This document shows positions 1 to 9,104 of a stretch of 64,000 bases of DNA, in pieces. A program made the position numbers and the translations under genes. This DNA comes from Pelagicoccus sp. (lineage in GTDB: Bacteria > Verrucomicrobiota > Verrucomicrobiia > Opitutales > Opitutaceae): contig JANQRJ010000021.1 of NCBI GenBank assembly GCA_028284635.1, forward strand, positions 1 to 64,000. Reading direction: 5' to 3'. Numbering within the stretch: position 1 is the stretch's first letter; every line of letters starts with the position of its first letter. The notes under the pieces are model-generated. The model was not told the origin of the DNA. It ran no database searches and worked only from the letters and a program-made list of their open reading frames with translations.

Positions 1-117
1 TCGTTGCCGCACCGGTTGTTCCCTCTGTAGGCTCCGCGGCAATGACGGAGCATTGCCCTCCTGCCCACCGCCTTTCGGCTTAAGTTGACGCCTATGCGCC
101 CTGCGGGATCCGCGCTA
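1..117. repeat. Partial composite REP/BIME element at window edge
   Basis: This is a truncated copy of the composite element at 12027-12216, in the opposite orientation. Bases 1-61 match the reverse complement of about 12084-12143 with only a few differences (GGCAATGACGGAGCATTGCC hairpin). Bases 80-117 match the outer arm ending in GGGATCCGCGCTAC. Positions 118-283 hold no recognisable gene. Confidence 0.8.
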
Positions 118-283
118 CTCTTTGCTACAAGGGCTGCCTCATCCCTCAAAAGCTTCTCCCGTTCGGCACTCGATTCACAACCGTTTCGAAAGGATGATAG
201 CCGCTACTACAAGAGAAGAGATAGAGACCAACAAAACCGAAGCAGCAGCCATATCCCTAGATAATATCGAATAAGTCAAAATT

Positions 284-868
284 CTATGTGGTAGGGACCG
301 ATCGTGGTTCGACAAAGCTCACCACCCTGAGCTCGCCGATGGGCCGAGCGGTCCGCAACACCAATGGAAACCCAACCAACGCGGCTCGCTCGCCCTCCTC
401 GATCTCCATCTTATCCTCCATACGATAGCAGAGTTTCGGCAGCATTCGGTTCTGAGGCACGCTTTCGACCTCCCCGATTCGTACTGCCCCTTGCCTCAAA
501 TAGAAGCCCTCGGCGTTAGGATCGGAAATGATCGCAATCTCCACAATCCCCAGCGCCGCGCAATCCTCCCTAATTTTGCGGAAAGTCAGCCCGCCAATAC
601 CTCTGCCGATCGCTTCAGGCGAAAGCCAAAGATGGTCCAAGACATCCTCGCTTGCATCCCTCTTGATTGCAAAAAACCCAATCAACCTGCCATCCACCAC
701 GATCGTTCGAACCAAGTGGGCCGCAATATATTCCTTCTCGATCCGCAAGTCCTTTCTCCAGGTCTCAAGCCGAGCATTCGAATAACCCCAATAGCCTTTT
801 GATTCGATCGCCAGATCGCTCAAAATTTCGGCCTGCCCGGGAACCGCCCTGGGAAACTCGATCTTCAT
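284..868 (-). CDS. GNAT-family N-acetyltransferase
   Basis: This 194-residue protein is probably an acetyl-CoA-dependent N-acyltransferase. The GNAT fold is suggested by the central beta strand LIGFFAIKRD, the acetyl-CoA loop region LSPEAIGRGIGGLTFRKI (about residues 82-99) and the later segment IISDPNAEGFYLRQGA, typical of motif B. The substrate cannot be told. The last 35 or so residues (from about ERAALVGFPL) are encoded by a GTAG-type repeat element, so the native C-terminus may have been replaced when the repeat arrived. The gene is isolated: the divergent and flanking regions hold no partner. Family assignment is fairly secure, function is not. Confidence 0.75.
   Translation of the reverse strand: MKIEFPRAVPGQAEILSDLAIESKGYWGYSNARLETWRKDLRIEKEYIAAHLVRTIVVDGRLIGFFAIKRDASEDVLDHLWLSPEAIGRGIGGLTFRKIREDCAALGIVEIAIISDPNAEGFYLRQGAVRIGEVESVPQNRMLPKLCYRMEDKMEIEEGERAALVGFPLVLRTARPIGELRVVSFVEPRSVPTT
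291..401. repeat. GTAGGGACCGATCG-type REP element overlapping the GNAT 3' end
   Basis: It starts GTAGGGACCGATCG and continues to CCAACGCGGCTCGCTCG. Both ends and the preceding TTCTATG are shared with the element at 53295-53383, while GCCGAGCGGTCCGC is shared with 57688-57761. It lies inside the 3' part of the acetyltransferase gene. Confidence 0.75.
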
Positions 869-1155
869 TTAGAAGTGTGGTGGCTTCACAGTTTCCAATC
901 AACCCTAGAGAGTTGGCGGGAAAGAGCAGGCTTTGCTTTCACTTTTCCGTATCTACAACTGGGGACGCTCGCTGCGAATCGTATCGACCTGCTAAGCTTC
1001 CATTCGTAGCTACCATTTCCAGCCTTTCGTATTTCCGGCTTCAACTATCCATGAGCGCAATTTAGGCGACTTGGCCTCGTGCACTCGAATTTATTGGACA
1101 CTCTCTGAGACGAGTTCGGCTACAGGTTGAAGCTTCGCGCTTCGGATGCCAAAAA
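869..1155. other. Intergenic gap, no gene seen
   Basis: This is the space between the start of the acetyltransferase gene and the flagellar terminator. No convincing coding frame, RNA or repeat was recognised. It should contain the promoter for the minus-strand acetyltransferase gene. Confidence 0.5.
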
Positions 1156-1184
1156 GCGAAGGCCTCCGTTGGGGAGACCTTCGC
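1156..1184 (-). terminator. Rho-independent terminator of the flagellar operon
   Basis: Read on the minus strand this is GCGAAGGTCTCC / GGAGGCCTTCGC around a CAAC-type loop, followed directly by TTTTT. It lies about 50 bases past the fliK stop codon and is well formed, with one internal mismatch. Confidence 0.85.
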
Positions 1185-1232
1185 CTGGCTTCGGAACGCT
1201 GTACGCGCGTTCGAAAAGTGGATACGAACTAG

Positions 1233-3527
1233 CTAGGCGTAGGTCTTCAGCTCGGAGTCGCTGATTACTTCGTCGCTGGAAGAGGTATCGGTCGATTGAG
1301 AGGCTGCGGTCTCCGCGCTGCTGGGGCTCTGGTTGGAACCGGACGCTCCGGCTGAGCTGCGTCGACCGCCCTGCCCTGCCGAGCCTTGGGTGCCGGGCTG
1401 GCGTTGGCCGGAGTCCGCTAGATTCTCGAAAGCGTTTTCGCCGGAGGCCGAGGACTGGAAGTACGGAACGTTCAGCTTGACCCCTTTCTGGCTCCATTCG
1501 CTGGCGAAGTCGGTCCAGTTGGCCTTGATAGCAGCTTCGAGACCAGCGACATCGGTCTGCATGTTGGTACTGACTTGGGCGCCTTCCATGGAGACGCGCA
1601 GGGTCATGCTTCCACCGTTGTCGAAGTTGATCTTGAGATTCATCGCCCCTCCGCGATTCGTGACGAGGCGGTCGATGCTCTTGGTCATGGTGGCTACCAC
1701 TTCCTTCATCTCTTCGACCGTCTTCGAGACATAGGAGGTCGTTTGAGCCTTGCCGGCTGCTTGAGACTTGCGCGACGAGTCGCTGGACTGCGCCTTCAAG
1801 TCAAAGGCTTGGGAAGTATCGGAGCTGGATTTCTCCATCCGTTCGGAGCCTTGAGAGCCCTTGAGTTGGGCAGAGAGATCCTGTTTCAGAGCGCCGTCGG
1901 AAGTCTGGTTCTGACTGCCGCCTTGCGTATTCGGGGAACTGATACCGGTGGCACCTTGAGTCTGTCCTAAGGCGGCTGGGCCAGTTGCGGTCGTCGCGCC
2001 CGCGTTCGTTGGAGCCGGGCCTCGGTTCTGGGCGGCAACGGGCACAGGTCCGACGGTGGCGGCTCGAGCTTCGCGAACGGAGGAAGCGGAAGCCTGGGCG
2101 GCTTGGGCCTTCTGACTGGCTACGGCGGCGTTTTCGGAAGCGGGTTCGCCAGAACTTCGGGTCGCGGCTGTTGCAGCTTCCGCAGCGGCCTGTCGGAGGT
2201 TGGCGGTGGCGTTTGCGGCATTGCCTGCCTTGTTCGCAGCAGTCTGAGCGAGTTCCTTGCCATCGACGGAAACATCGGCAAGTCGACCGTTGGCAGCGGC
2301 TTCGTTCAAGGCGGAGCGGATAGCTGGCTCGACGGGCTCCGCACCAACAGGCTGAGCGGCTGGAGTTGCGGTGGGAGCGGGCTGAGCTTGAATCGGAGTC
2401 TGTGGCGTCGACTTCTGGCTACGACTCAAAGCAGCCGTGATCGTCTCCTTCGCTTTCGCTGGATCGATTCCTAGGAGGGATTCGGTCTCGACCGTTTTGG
2501 GAGCCTGAGTCTCGGATCTGCCAGGCGCTTGTTCCTGGCCCGCCTGGTTCGGCAGCTTTCGACTGCCTGCCGTGTCCTGAGCGGTCACCGGAGAAGTCGT
2601 TCCAGTAGCTGGAGAGACCACCGGGCCAGTTGTCGCCTGGGCGACGGTTTGCTGAGGGGTTGGCGAAACGGGTTGAGGGTTTGGCTGTCCCGCTTGCCGG
2701 GAATTCGTTACCAAGTTCTGCAGAGCTGGCTGGATAGTCGACTGGGCAACGCCTTCGGGAACGCTGGCCAGCGCGGCAGGCGTTTGCTGGGTTGCTACGG
2801 AGGGTACTGTCTGCCCGACGGTCACTGGGACATTCGGAGTGGTAGGCGTCTGATCGGCCTGCGTGGTCTGAGCTGAGATATTCGTAGCGGGAGTAGATGT
2901 CTCAGCCGCTTGAGCAGGCTGAGCCACCTCACGATTGCTAGCGACGAGTGGCGATATAGAGTTAGGGGATGGGATAGGCTGAACGGTCGCGCGAAGCTGA
3001 CGGGCGCGTTCGTCGCCATCTTCGCCTTCGTCCTCATGAGGTTCGTCCACCTCGGGGCGCTCCTTCGGGTTCTCGGTAGCTTGAGAGCGATCCGGCTTTT
3101 CAACGAAATGGGCCTTGTCCGCCTCTCGTCCGGCATCGGGGGCGGGTTCATAGTCAGGACGAACGTCCACGTTCCGGCTCGGCGTGGAGGAGACGTTGCT
3201 GAAAGCGCTGCCTGGACTCGAATGGAAGCCTACACGGGCATAGTTTCGAGTGGCGAATGAGGAAGTCGTATTCAGGCTTTCCTGACGGTTGTCCGCTCTT
3301 CTTTCCTCGTCCTTCTCGGTTGGATCTTCAACCGCCTCGGGTTTGGCACTTTCGCGACCAAAAAGCCTTTGGGCGCCAGAGATGGCCTTTTCCCAAATGC
3401 TGTGCAGAGGGCTATCCTTGCCTCCGGTAGAGCTTCCTTGCGCCGCGTTCCACTGGCCTGAGCCACTGGACACTTTTTCAACTTCGCGTATCACCGGTTT
3501 CGATACGCTTGATGGCTCTATTGGCAT
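1233..3527 (-). CDS. fliK: Flagellar hook-length control protein FliK-like
   Basis: This 764-residue protein would act as the molecular ruler that measures hook length and switches export specificity through FlhB. It has the usual FliK plan. A very long low-complexity N-terminal and central part, rich in Ala, Gln, Thr, Pro and Ser, occupies about residues 1-600. A short conserved C-terminal domain follows at about 635-700 (VTNRGGAMNLKINFDNGG, VSMEGAQVSTN), which matches the Flg_hook pattern. The C-terminal tail is again disordered and Ser-rich. It is last in the operon, and its start overlaps the stop of the motE-like gene by one base. Position and the C-terminal domain make the call; most of the length carries no homology signal. 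It is longer than the roughly 400-500 residues usual for FliK. Confidence 0.85.
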   Translation of the reverse strand: MPIEPSSVSKPVIREVEKVSSGSGQWNAAQGSSTGGKDSPLHSIWEKAISGAQRLFGRESAKPEAVEDPTEKDEERRADNRQESLNTTSSFATRNYARVGFHSSPGSAFSNVSSTPSRNVDVRPDYEPAPDAGREADKAHFVEKPDRSQATENPKERPEVDEPHEDEGEDGDERARQLRATVQPIPSPNSISPLVASNREVAQPAQAAETSTPATNISAQTTQADQTPTTPNVPVTVGQTVPSVATQQTPAALASVPEGVAQSTIQPALQNLVTNSRQAGQPNPQPVSPTPQQTVAQATTGPVVSPATGTTSPVTAQDTAGSRKLPNQAGQEQAPGRSETQAPKTVETESLLGIDPAKAKETITAALSRSQKSTPQTPIQAQPAPTATPAAQPVGAEPVEPAIRSALNEAAANGRLADVSVDGKELAQTAANKAGNAANATANLRQAAAEAATAATRSSGEPASENAAVASQKAQAAQASASSVREARAATVGPVPVAAQNRGPAPTNAGATTATGPAALGQTQGATGISSPNTQGGSQNQTSDGALKQDLSAQLKGSQGSERMEKSSSDTSQAFDLKAQSSDSSRKSQAAGKAQTTSYVSKTVEEMKEVVATMTKSIDRLVTNRGGAMNLKINFDNGGSMTLRVSMEGAQVSTNMQTDVAGLEAAIKANWTDFASEWSQKGVKLNVPYFQSSASGENAFENLADSGQRQPGTQGSAGQGGRRSSAGASGSNQSPSSAETAASQSTDTSSSDEVISDSELKTYA

Positions 3528-4150
3528 TATATGTTTCGTTGCAGATTGTTTTTCGTATTGTCGGTGAAGAGCCGCAGCATGTCGGATATGCGAGCGGCTC
3601 GTTTGACCTGCTCGGCGATGCCGCCGTCCGCTGTGGCCATTTCCTGGAGAATCGTACCGACCAGGTCGGCTTTCATGAAGAAGAGGATCTTGACGACGGT
3701 GGCATCGTCTAGCTCTCGAAAGATCTTGATGGTGGCATCCGGAGTTAGGTTGGCGTAGGTCTTGGCGAGCCGCTTGAGATTCTCCGTCTCCGAACTCTCC
3801 AGCTTTACGATGCCGTCCATGAGCTCCTCGCGCATGAGTTCGACCTGCTCCTTGATTTCCTCGATCTCGGCGCGATCAGCCTTGAGACGGCTCTCGTAGG
3901 CGGCGAGCTCCTCTTCGCGAATCTCGTACAAGCGGATGCGGGACTTCAGCTCGTCCTGCAAAGAGTAGATTTCCTCCGAAGAGAAACCCCAGGCGAAGGC
4001 TTGCGGCTCGTCGCGAGTAACCACCAGGGCGCTTTGCTTTTTTTCCGGGAAGAGCTCGGCCCAGTGCATCTTGAGGGCAAGGAACTGCGTGCCGAGCATC
4101 AGAAAGAGAGCTAGGGCGGCAATGAACCAGGGTTTGGATAGTATCTGCAT
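3527..4150 (-). CDS. MotE-like flagellar chaperone / MgtE-N domain protein
   Basis: This 207-residue protein has one N-terminal membrane segment (about residues 9-27), then a long charged coiled coil (about 60-115) and a C-terminal region TYANLTPDATIKIFRELDDATVVKILFFM that resembles the MgtE intracellular N domain, also found in FliG. This is the architecture of MotE (YlxF in Bacillus), which helps place MotC or stator parts. It sits between fliJ and fliK exactly as ylxF does in the Bacillus fla/che operon, which supports the call. The gene symbol is withheld because sequence similarity alone is weak. Confidence 0.75.
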   Translation of the reverse strand: MQILSKPWFIAALALFLMLGTQFLALKMHWAELFPEKKQSALVVTRDEPQAFAWGFSSEEIYSLQDELKSRIRLYEIREEELAAYESRLKADRAEIEEIKEQVELMREELMDGIVKLESSETENLKRLAKTYANLTPDATIKIFRELDDATVVKILFFMKADLVGTILQEMATADGGIAEQVKRAARISDMLRLFTDNTKNNLQRNI

Positions 4151-4155
4151 AGCAA

Positions 4156-4596
4156 CTACGATGCGCTCCTTCTCGCGTTGAAGACGTCTTCTATTTCAAT
4201 GGCTTCCTGGCGGTAGGATTCAGCGCGATGCGCTTCGAACCGCTTTTCCTTCAGACTTTCCACGACTTTCTTCTCGCGAGAAGCGGAGCGGAGCGTATCC
4301 ATCGCCTGGGTGCGCTTCTTCTGCATCTCGACCAGCTGCTGACGGGACTGCCCTATCTGGGCCTGGATCTGGGCAGTCTGGGATACAAGAGCGTGACGGT
4401 CGGTTGGGGAAAACCGAGTGGAGCCGGAATCCTCCCAAGCGGCGTAGGCTTTCTCGAGAGCCTGTTCGCTGCGAGCCAGTCTCTCTTCCAGATCGCTAAT
4501 AGCGGCATTTGCCGAGGCGAGCGCCTGCAAAGCGCGGGTTTCTTCCCAGCCTCTCACCACGAGAAGCGATTCCAGATTGAATTTGAATTTTCTCAT
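4156..4596 (-). CDS. fliJ: Flagellar export protein FliJ
   Basis: This 146-residue protein is almost entirely charged coiled coil, beginning MRKFKFNLESLLVVR, a typical FliJ opening. FliJ forms the central stalk of the FliI hexamer and links it to the export gate FlhA. It overlaps the fliI stop by four bases (ATGA-type coupling), and the motE-like gene follows 5 bases downstream. Length and position match the family; sequence conservation in FliJ is always low, so context carries much of the call. Confidence 0.9.
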   Translation of the reverse strand: MRKFKFNLESLLVVRGWEETRALQALASANAAISDLEERLARSEQALEKAYAAWEDSGSTRFSPTDRHALVSQTAQIQAQIGQSRQQLVEMQKKRTQAMDTLRSASREKKVVESLKEKRFEAHRAESYRQEAIEIEDVFNARRSAS

Positions 4597-5915
4597 GACA
4601 GCAGTTCTGAGAGGGTTTGGTAGCTTTTTTCGCGCGACACGCTTTCTCCATGACCTTGCTTGAGAAAGTCCATGACGCGCTCGTTGACGACTATGGAGGT
4701 ATCGATGCGGGCGTTGGTCCCACGAGCGTAGGCGCCTAGGTTTACGATGTCCTCGTTTTTCCGATACAGAGCGAGGTAGTCGCGGGCTCTGGCGACAAGC
4801 TCGACGTCCTCCGGACTTGAAATGTCCCCTCCGAGACGGCTGATGCTTTCGAGAACGTCGATGGCCGGGAAATGGTTGGCGGTGGCGAGCTGGCGAGAGA
4901 GCACGACATGGCCGTCGAGAATGCCGCGCACGGTGTCGGCTATCGGCTCGTTGAGGTCATCGCCTTCGACCAGCACAGTATAGAATGCGGTGATGGTGCC
5001 GCAGTCGGAGTTGCCGGAGCGTTCGAGCAGGCGTGGCAGAGCGGAAAAGACGGACGGGGTGTAACCTCGACTGGCGGGCGGCTCGCCCACGGCCAAGCCG
5101 ATCTCGCGCTGGGCCATAGCGAAGCGGGTAACCGAATCCATGAGAAAGAGGACGTTCTTGCCGACATCGCGAAAGCCTTCGGCAATGCTGGTGGCGAGGT
5201 TGGCAGCTCGCAAACGGAGGGGAGCGGACTGGTCGGAGGTGGCGACGACGACGACCGTCTTGGCCATGCCTTCCGGTCCGAGATCCTTCTCGATGAACTC
5301 GCGAAGCTCACGACCTCGCTCCCCGACGAGAGCGATGACGTTGACGTCCGCATTCGATCCGCGGGCCAGCATGCCGAGAAGCGTGGACTTGCCGACGCCG
5401 GAACCTGCGAAGACTCCGAGACGCTGCCCTTCTCCAACCGGGGAAAAGAGATCGATGGCTTTCACACCCGTAGTGAAAGGCTCGGTGATGCGCTTGCGCA
5501 AAAGGGGGTTGGGCACCTTGCCCGACATACTGGAAAGCTCTTTGTAGTGGATACCGCCGAGGCCATCTATGGGCCGGCCCATTCCGTCCAGCACTCGACC
5601 GAGCACTTCGTTGCCCATGGGGACTTTGTTGAGGTTCGTACCCAACTTTACATGACAACCGGGATGCACCCCAGCCATGTCGTGCAAGGGCATGAGCAGG
5701 ATGCGGTGCTCGCGGAATCCCACTACTTCCGCCAGCACGTGAAGAGCGCTGTCCGGGGAAGATATCTCGCAGATGTCGCCCAGACTGGCCTGCGGACCTT
5801 CGGACTCGATGACGAGACCGGTCACTTGGGCGACTTTTCCCAAGTGGTCGACAGTATTCAGAGCGCCAACCCTAGCGCCGATGTCGGAAGCCCAATCTGG
5901 AAGCATGCGGTTCAT
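4593..5915 (-). CDS. fliI: Flagellum-specific ATPase FliI
   Basis: This 440-residue F1-beta-like ATPase energises flagellar type III export. Walker A is AGSGVGKST at about residues 170-178, Walker B is in NVLFLMDSVTRFA near 250-262, and the catalytic glutamate region GERGRELREF follows Walker A. The N-terminal beta-barrel domain spans about 20-95. FliI-family signatures EPPASRGYTPSVFS and GSITAFYTV-like GTITAFYTVLVEGDD are present. Length is typical. It overlaps both fliH upstream and fliJ downstream by four bases, so the three are translationally coupled. Confidence 0.97.
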   Translation of the reverse strand: MNRMLPDWASDIGARVGALNTVDHLGKVAQVTGLVIESEGPQASLGDICEISSPDSALHVLAEVVGFREHRILLMPLHDMAGVHPGCHVKLGTNLNKVPMGNEVLGRVLDGMGRPIDGLGGIHYKELSSMSGKVPNPLLRKRITEPFTTGVKAIDLFSPVGEGQRLGVFAGSGVGKSTLLGMLARGSNADVNVIALVGERGRELREFIEKDLGPEGMAKTVVVVATSDQSAPLRLRAANLATSIAEGFRDVGKNVLFLMDSVTRFAMAQREIGLAVGEPPASRGYTPSVFSALPRLLERSGNSDCGTITAFYTVLVEGDDLNEPIADTVRGILDGHVVLSRQLATANHFPAIDVLESISRLGGDISSPEDVELVARARDYLALYRKNEDIVNLGAYARGTNARIDTSIVVNERVMDFLKQGHGESVSREKSYQTLSELLS

Positions 5916-6505
5916 GAGGCGTCGAGACTTGACTTGAGTTTCTCGAGCTTGGTGGAAAGGAGGCCATCGACCTTGCCAAAGCGGCTGCTGAGCATGCAGT
6001 CGCCGCGGCGCAGGCTGTCATCGGCGATGAACTCAAGGCCGGGGTGCTTCTTGACGAGATCGGTCTCGAGCTCCTCGAGCAGGGCGATATCCAGCGGATG
6101 GAGACGGATCTGCATGCGTTCCTCGTCTAGTCCGGACTCGTTGACGACGGATTCGACGATCTTCTCGACGGCCTGGGCGTTCATTTCGAATCCGCCCAAA
6201 GCGCGGGTCACGCAATCGTAGGTCAAAGCCATGAGCGCTTCGCGGGCTTCGGCGACGAGTGTCTTGAACTTGCCCTCGAGCTGGGAGAAGGTGCTTTCGC
6301 GAAGCTCGTTTATCTCGGAGCGAAAGTCGAGGATCTGCTGCTTGTACTGGGCACTGGCGTCTTCGTATCCAGACTTGTAGGACGCATCAGTAGCTTCCTT
6401 GTGACGAAGATCAGAGACCTTTTCCTGGCCGTCGTAAACGACGTCCAGGGACATGATCGGGTATTCGAGAAAGAGGGTTTCGCTAGACTGTCGCGCCGCC
6501 GCCAT
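5912..6505 (-). CDS. fliH: Flagellar assembly protein FliH
   Basis: This 197-residue regulator of FliI is related to the peripheral stalk of F/V-type ATPases. It has a charged helical N-terminal half (about residues 30-90) and a C-terminal domain with VRLHPLDIALLE-like IRLHPLDIALLEELE (about 137-150) characteristic of FliH/HrpE. The chosen start at 6505 lies inside the fliG 3' end (23-base overlap) and has GAGGAG about ten bases upstream. An internal Met at 6454 (MSLDVVYDG) is the alternative. The stop overlaps fliI by four bases. Confidence 0.9.
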   Translation of the reverse strand: MAAARQSSETLFLEYPIMSLDVVYDGQEKVSDLRHKEATDASYKSGYEDASAQYKQQILDFRSEINELRESTFSQLEGKFKTLVAEAREALMALTYDCVTRALGGFEMNAQAVEKIVESVVNESGLDEERMQIRLHPLDIALLEELETDLVKKHPGLEFIADDSLRRGDCMLSSRFGKVDGLLSTKLEKLKSSLDAS

Positions 6506-7490
6506 CGAGACTGATCTCCTCTTGTTCTTCGAGTCTGCGCACCACTTGGATAACGCGTTCCTGGGCCGCTTCCACTTCGGTGAGCTTGACGGGCCCCATC
6601 ATATCCAGCTCCTCGAGCAACGTCTCGGCCGCGCGCTTGGAGACGGCAGAGAGCACCGCATCGCGCAGGTTGTCGGTAGAGGACTTGAGCGCCACAGTGA
6701 GGTCGCCGGAATCGACTTCGCGCATGATGCGCTGCAGATCCGGGAGCTCGAGGCGGACGAGGTCTTCGAAGCTGAACATCTTCTTGCGAATCTCGGCTCC
6801 GAGAGAGGGGTTGCGTTCCTCGATATTGGCGAGGATGGACTTGCTGTCCTCCTTTTCGAGAGTGTTGAGCAGGTCGGCAACCATGCGAATGCCGCCGCTC
6901 TTGTTGAGCGTGGTCTTCTGCTTCGTATCCAGATTCTTGGAGAGGGAATTGGCGACCTTGTTGATGAGTTCCAGCGAAGTAGGCTCCATGATGCCGAGGC
7001 GTTCGATGACTTCCTCGCGTATTTCCTGGTTGAACATGCCAAGGATGGGGCCGGCTTTGTCCCGCTCAAGGTAGGAGAGCACGAAGGCGATGGTCTGAGC
7101 CTGCTCGGTCTTGATCATGTTGAAGATCTGGCGGGGCTCCATCTGCTCGATCTCCTTGATGACTTCGGCAGAGTTGCTGGTCGGAGCGATGCGTTCGAGA
7201 ATACTGGTGGCCTTGAAGTCTCCTTTGGCGATTTCCAACGCCCGGCGAGTGTAGATGGGGCCGCCGAGCAGGGAACCGTAGCTGGAGAGGACGAAACCGG
7301 AGAACTCCTCGACGGCGGCTTTCTGCACGCCGTCCTCGATAGCGGAGATGCTGGTCATGTCCTTGCAAATCAGCTCGATCGCATCGTCGTCGAACTCCTT
7401 GAGAATATGGGCAGCCGCTTCAGGTCCGATGACGACGAGGAACGTCGCCAGGCGGCGAATACGACTCATGCTCTTGTACTCGGCAGACAT
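6483..7490 (-). CDS. fliG: Flagellar motor switch protein FliG
   Basis: This 335-residue rotor protein of the C-ring contacts FliF with its N-terminal domain and MotA with its C-terminal domain. It shows the expected segments: LATFLVVIGPEAAAHILKEF at the N-terminus, the middle-domain stretch IAFVLSYLERDKAGPIL, and the C-terminal FSFEDLVRLELPDLQRIMREVD, which carries the charged torque helix. Length is normal. It starts 3 bases after the fliF stop and overlaps fliH. Confidence 0.96.
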   Translation of the reverse strand: MSAEYKSMSRIRRLATFLVVIGPEAAAHILKEFDDDAIELICKDMTSISAIEDGVQKAAVEEFSGFVLSSYGSLLGGPIYTRRALEIAKGDFKATSILERIAPTSNSAEVIKEIEQMEPRQIFNMIKTEQAQTIAFVLSYLERDKAGPILGMFNQEIREEVIERLGIMEPTSLELINKVANSLSKNLDTKQKTTLNKSGGIRMVADLLNTLEKEDSKSILANIEERNPSLGAEIRKKMFSFEDLVRLELPDLQRIMREVDSGDLTVALKSSTDNLRDAVLSAVSKRAAETLLEELDMMGPVKLTEVEAAQERVIQVVRRLEEQEEISLDGGGATV

Positions 7491-7492
7491 GG

Positions 7493-9064
7493 CTATTTCT
7501 TTCCGACCTCATCGCCGATCCACTCGCGCAGGGAGACGCCTATGTTGGCGGGCTTCTGGCGAATGAGCTCGTTGAGCATCTCGGGAGTGACGACGCTGGT
7601 GTCCTCCATCTTCTTGGTCTGCAGCATCTGCTCGGGCTGGAGCACTTCTATGGAAATCTGTTCGGGCTTGTAGCGCTTGAGCATCTGTATGAAGAAAAGA
7701 ATGACGCCGATGCCAAGTACGGCGCCAACGCCGTTCTTGCCGAGTTCGATCCAGCGTTGGAAATCGGCTTCCTCACGCAAGAGCTTGCCGTGATCCTCGA
7801 ATGGATCGGCCGCGAAGACCATTTCCTTGACCGTGATGAAGTCGGAAGAGAGCTGGCCGGGGGATAACTGGATGCCGAGCGCGTTGATGACGATGTCACG
7901 CAGCTCGTCGAGCTCCTCCGGAGTGCGATTCACTGGCTCGGACTTGCCATCGACGGTTTCGAAGCGCTTGGCGACAAAGAGCGAAGCGGTGAGACGCTTG
8001 ATGGAGCCGGGGTTGCGCACGCTGCTGACGATGCGTTCGTTGATCTCGAAATTCTCGGTGCGAGTCTTGTTCTTGTCTTCGCGTTCCTTCAGGCCAGTCG
8101 GGCCGGCTCCGATGGGATTGGGGGTGTTGGCGGCAACGCCTGCGGAGCCTCCATTCGTGCCACCGGTGCTCTCGCGTTCTATCTGGCTGTTTTCGTCGGC
8201 GACGGTGGAACGAGCTACCTGGCTTTCGGGATCGAAAATCTTCTCGGTGGTCTGCACGGACTCGGTGTCGATATCGACAGCGACACGCACTTCGGACTGG
8301 TTAGAGCCAAGCACGCGATCGAGCATAGTCTGCACTTTGCCAGTGAAGTAGGTCTCGAGGGACTTGCGGTAGCGCATGACGTCGTTGGTCATACCGCCGC
8401 CCATGCCATCACTGCGTAGTTCCTCACTCAATACAGTGCCGAGACTGTCGACTACGACTACGTCGTTGACGTTGAGGCGCTGGATGGCGTTGGCCACGAG
8501 ATGTCGGATGGAGTTGACTGTGCTGATGGGCAAGCCGCTGCCGGCCTCCACGAAAACGGAAGCGGTCGGGCGGTCCCGGCCCTCGCGGGAGGAGAGCAAG
8601 CGGTTTTCCGGCATGACGACCATGACCCGGGCGGAGTTGACCCCATCGAACTGGGAGATCGTACGGGAGAGTTCGCCCTGCACTGCTCGGAGGAAATTGG
8701 TGCGCTGCACGAAGTCGCTAATGCCGAAGCTGCCTTCGTCGAAGAGCTCGAAGCCTGGGCCACTGCCAGCGGGGATGCCCTCCGTAGCGAGCTCCATGCG
8801 AAGGCGGTGGACCTGGGAGGCATCGACGTAAATGCTGTTGCCGCCGGAACCGGTTTGAAAGGGCACTCCCTTCTGCTCGAGCTTGGCGACGATCTTGCCA
8901 GCCTCATCCGGGGAGAGCCTGCCGTAAAGCAGCTGCATGTCGGGCTGGGCAGCCCAGACCATCATGCCGATCATGGCGAGAACGACCAGGCCGGCTGCCA
9001 GGATAAGCGAGATGCGCTGGTTGGCGCCAAGAGAATTCCAGAGTTCTTTGAATTGGGTGACCAT
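7493..9064 (-). CDS. fliF: Flagellar MS-ring protein FliF
   Basis: This 523-residue protein forms the MS ring in the inner membrane. Two membrane segments are visible, at about residues 18-40 (ILAAGLVVLAMIGMMVWAA) and 446-465 (GVGAVLGIGVILFFIQML). Between them lies the periplasmic YscJ-like ring domain (GKIVAKLEQKGVPFQ, FELFDEGSFGISDF), followed by a variable Gly/Asn-rich insert near 290-320. The cytoplasmic tail that binds FliG ends at the C-terminus. Length is typical of FliF. Confidence 0.97.
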   Translation of the reverse strand: MVTQFKELWNSLGANQRISLILAAGLVVLAMIGMMVWAAQPDMQLLYGRLSPDEAGKIVAKLEQKGVPFQTGSGGNSIYVDASQVHRLRMELATEGIPAGSGPGFELFDEGSFGISDFVQRTNFLRAVQGELSRTISQFDGVNSARVMVVMPENRLLSSREGRDRPTASVFVEAGSGLPISTVNSIRHLVANAIQRLNVNDVVVVDSLGTVLSEELRSDGMGGGMTNDVMRYRKSLETYFTGKVQTMLDRVLGSNQSEVRVAVDIDTESVQTTEKIFDPESQVARSTVADENSQIERESTGGTNGGSAGVAANTPNPIGAGPTGLKEREDKNKTRTENFEINERIVSSVRNPGSIKRLTASLFVAKRFETVDGKSEPVNRTPEELDELRDIVINALGIQLSPGQLSSDFITVKEMVFAADPFEDHGKLLREEADFQRWIELGKNGVGAVLGIGVILFFIQMLKRYKPEQISIEVLQPEQMLQTKKMEDTSVVTPEMLNELIRQKPANIGVSLREWIGDEVGKK

Positions 9065-9104
9065 GTGGTGTGAGAGCTAGGAACGTCTTGTATTCTTTTT
9101 TCGA

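Noticed and set aside
4872..6221. Long plus-strand reading frame opposite fliI/fliH
   Set aside because: It is antisense to two well-supported flagellar genes; high GC content keeps the opposite frame open. No domain or start signal supports it.
6453..7673. Long plus-strand frame opposite fliG
   Set aside because: Antisense shadow of fliG and the fliF 3' end, with no recognisable motifs.
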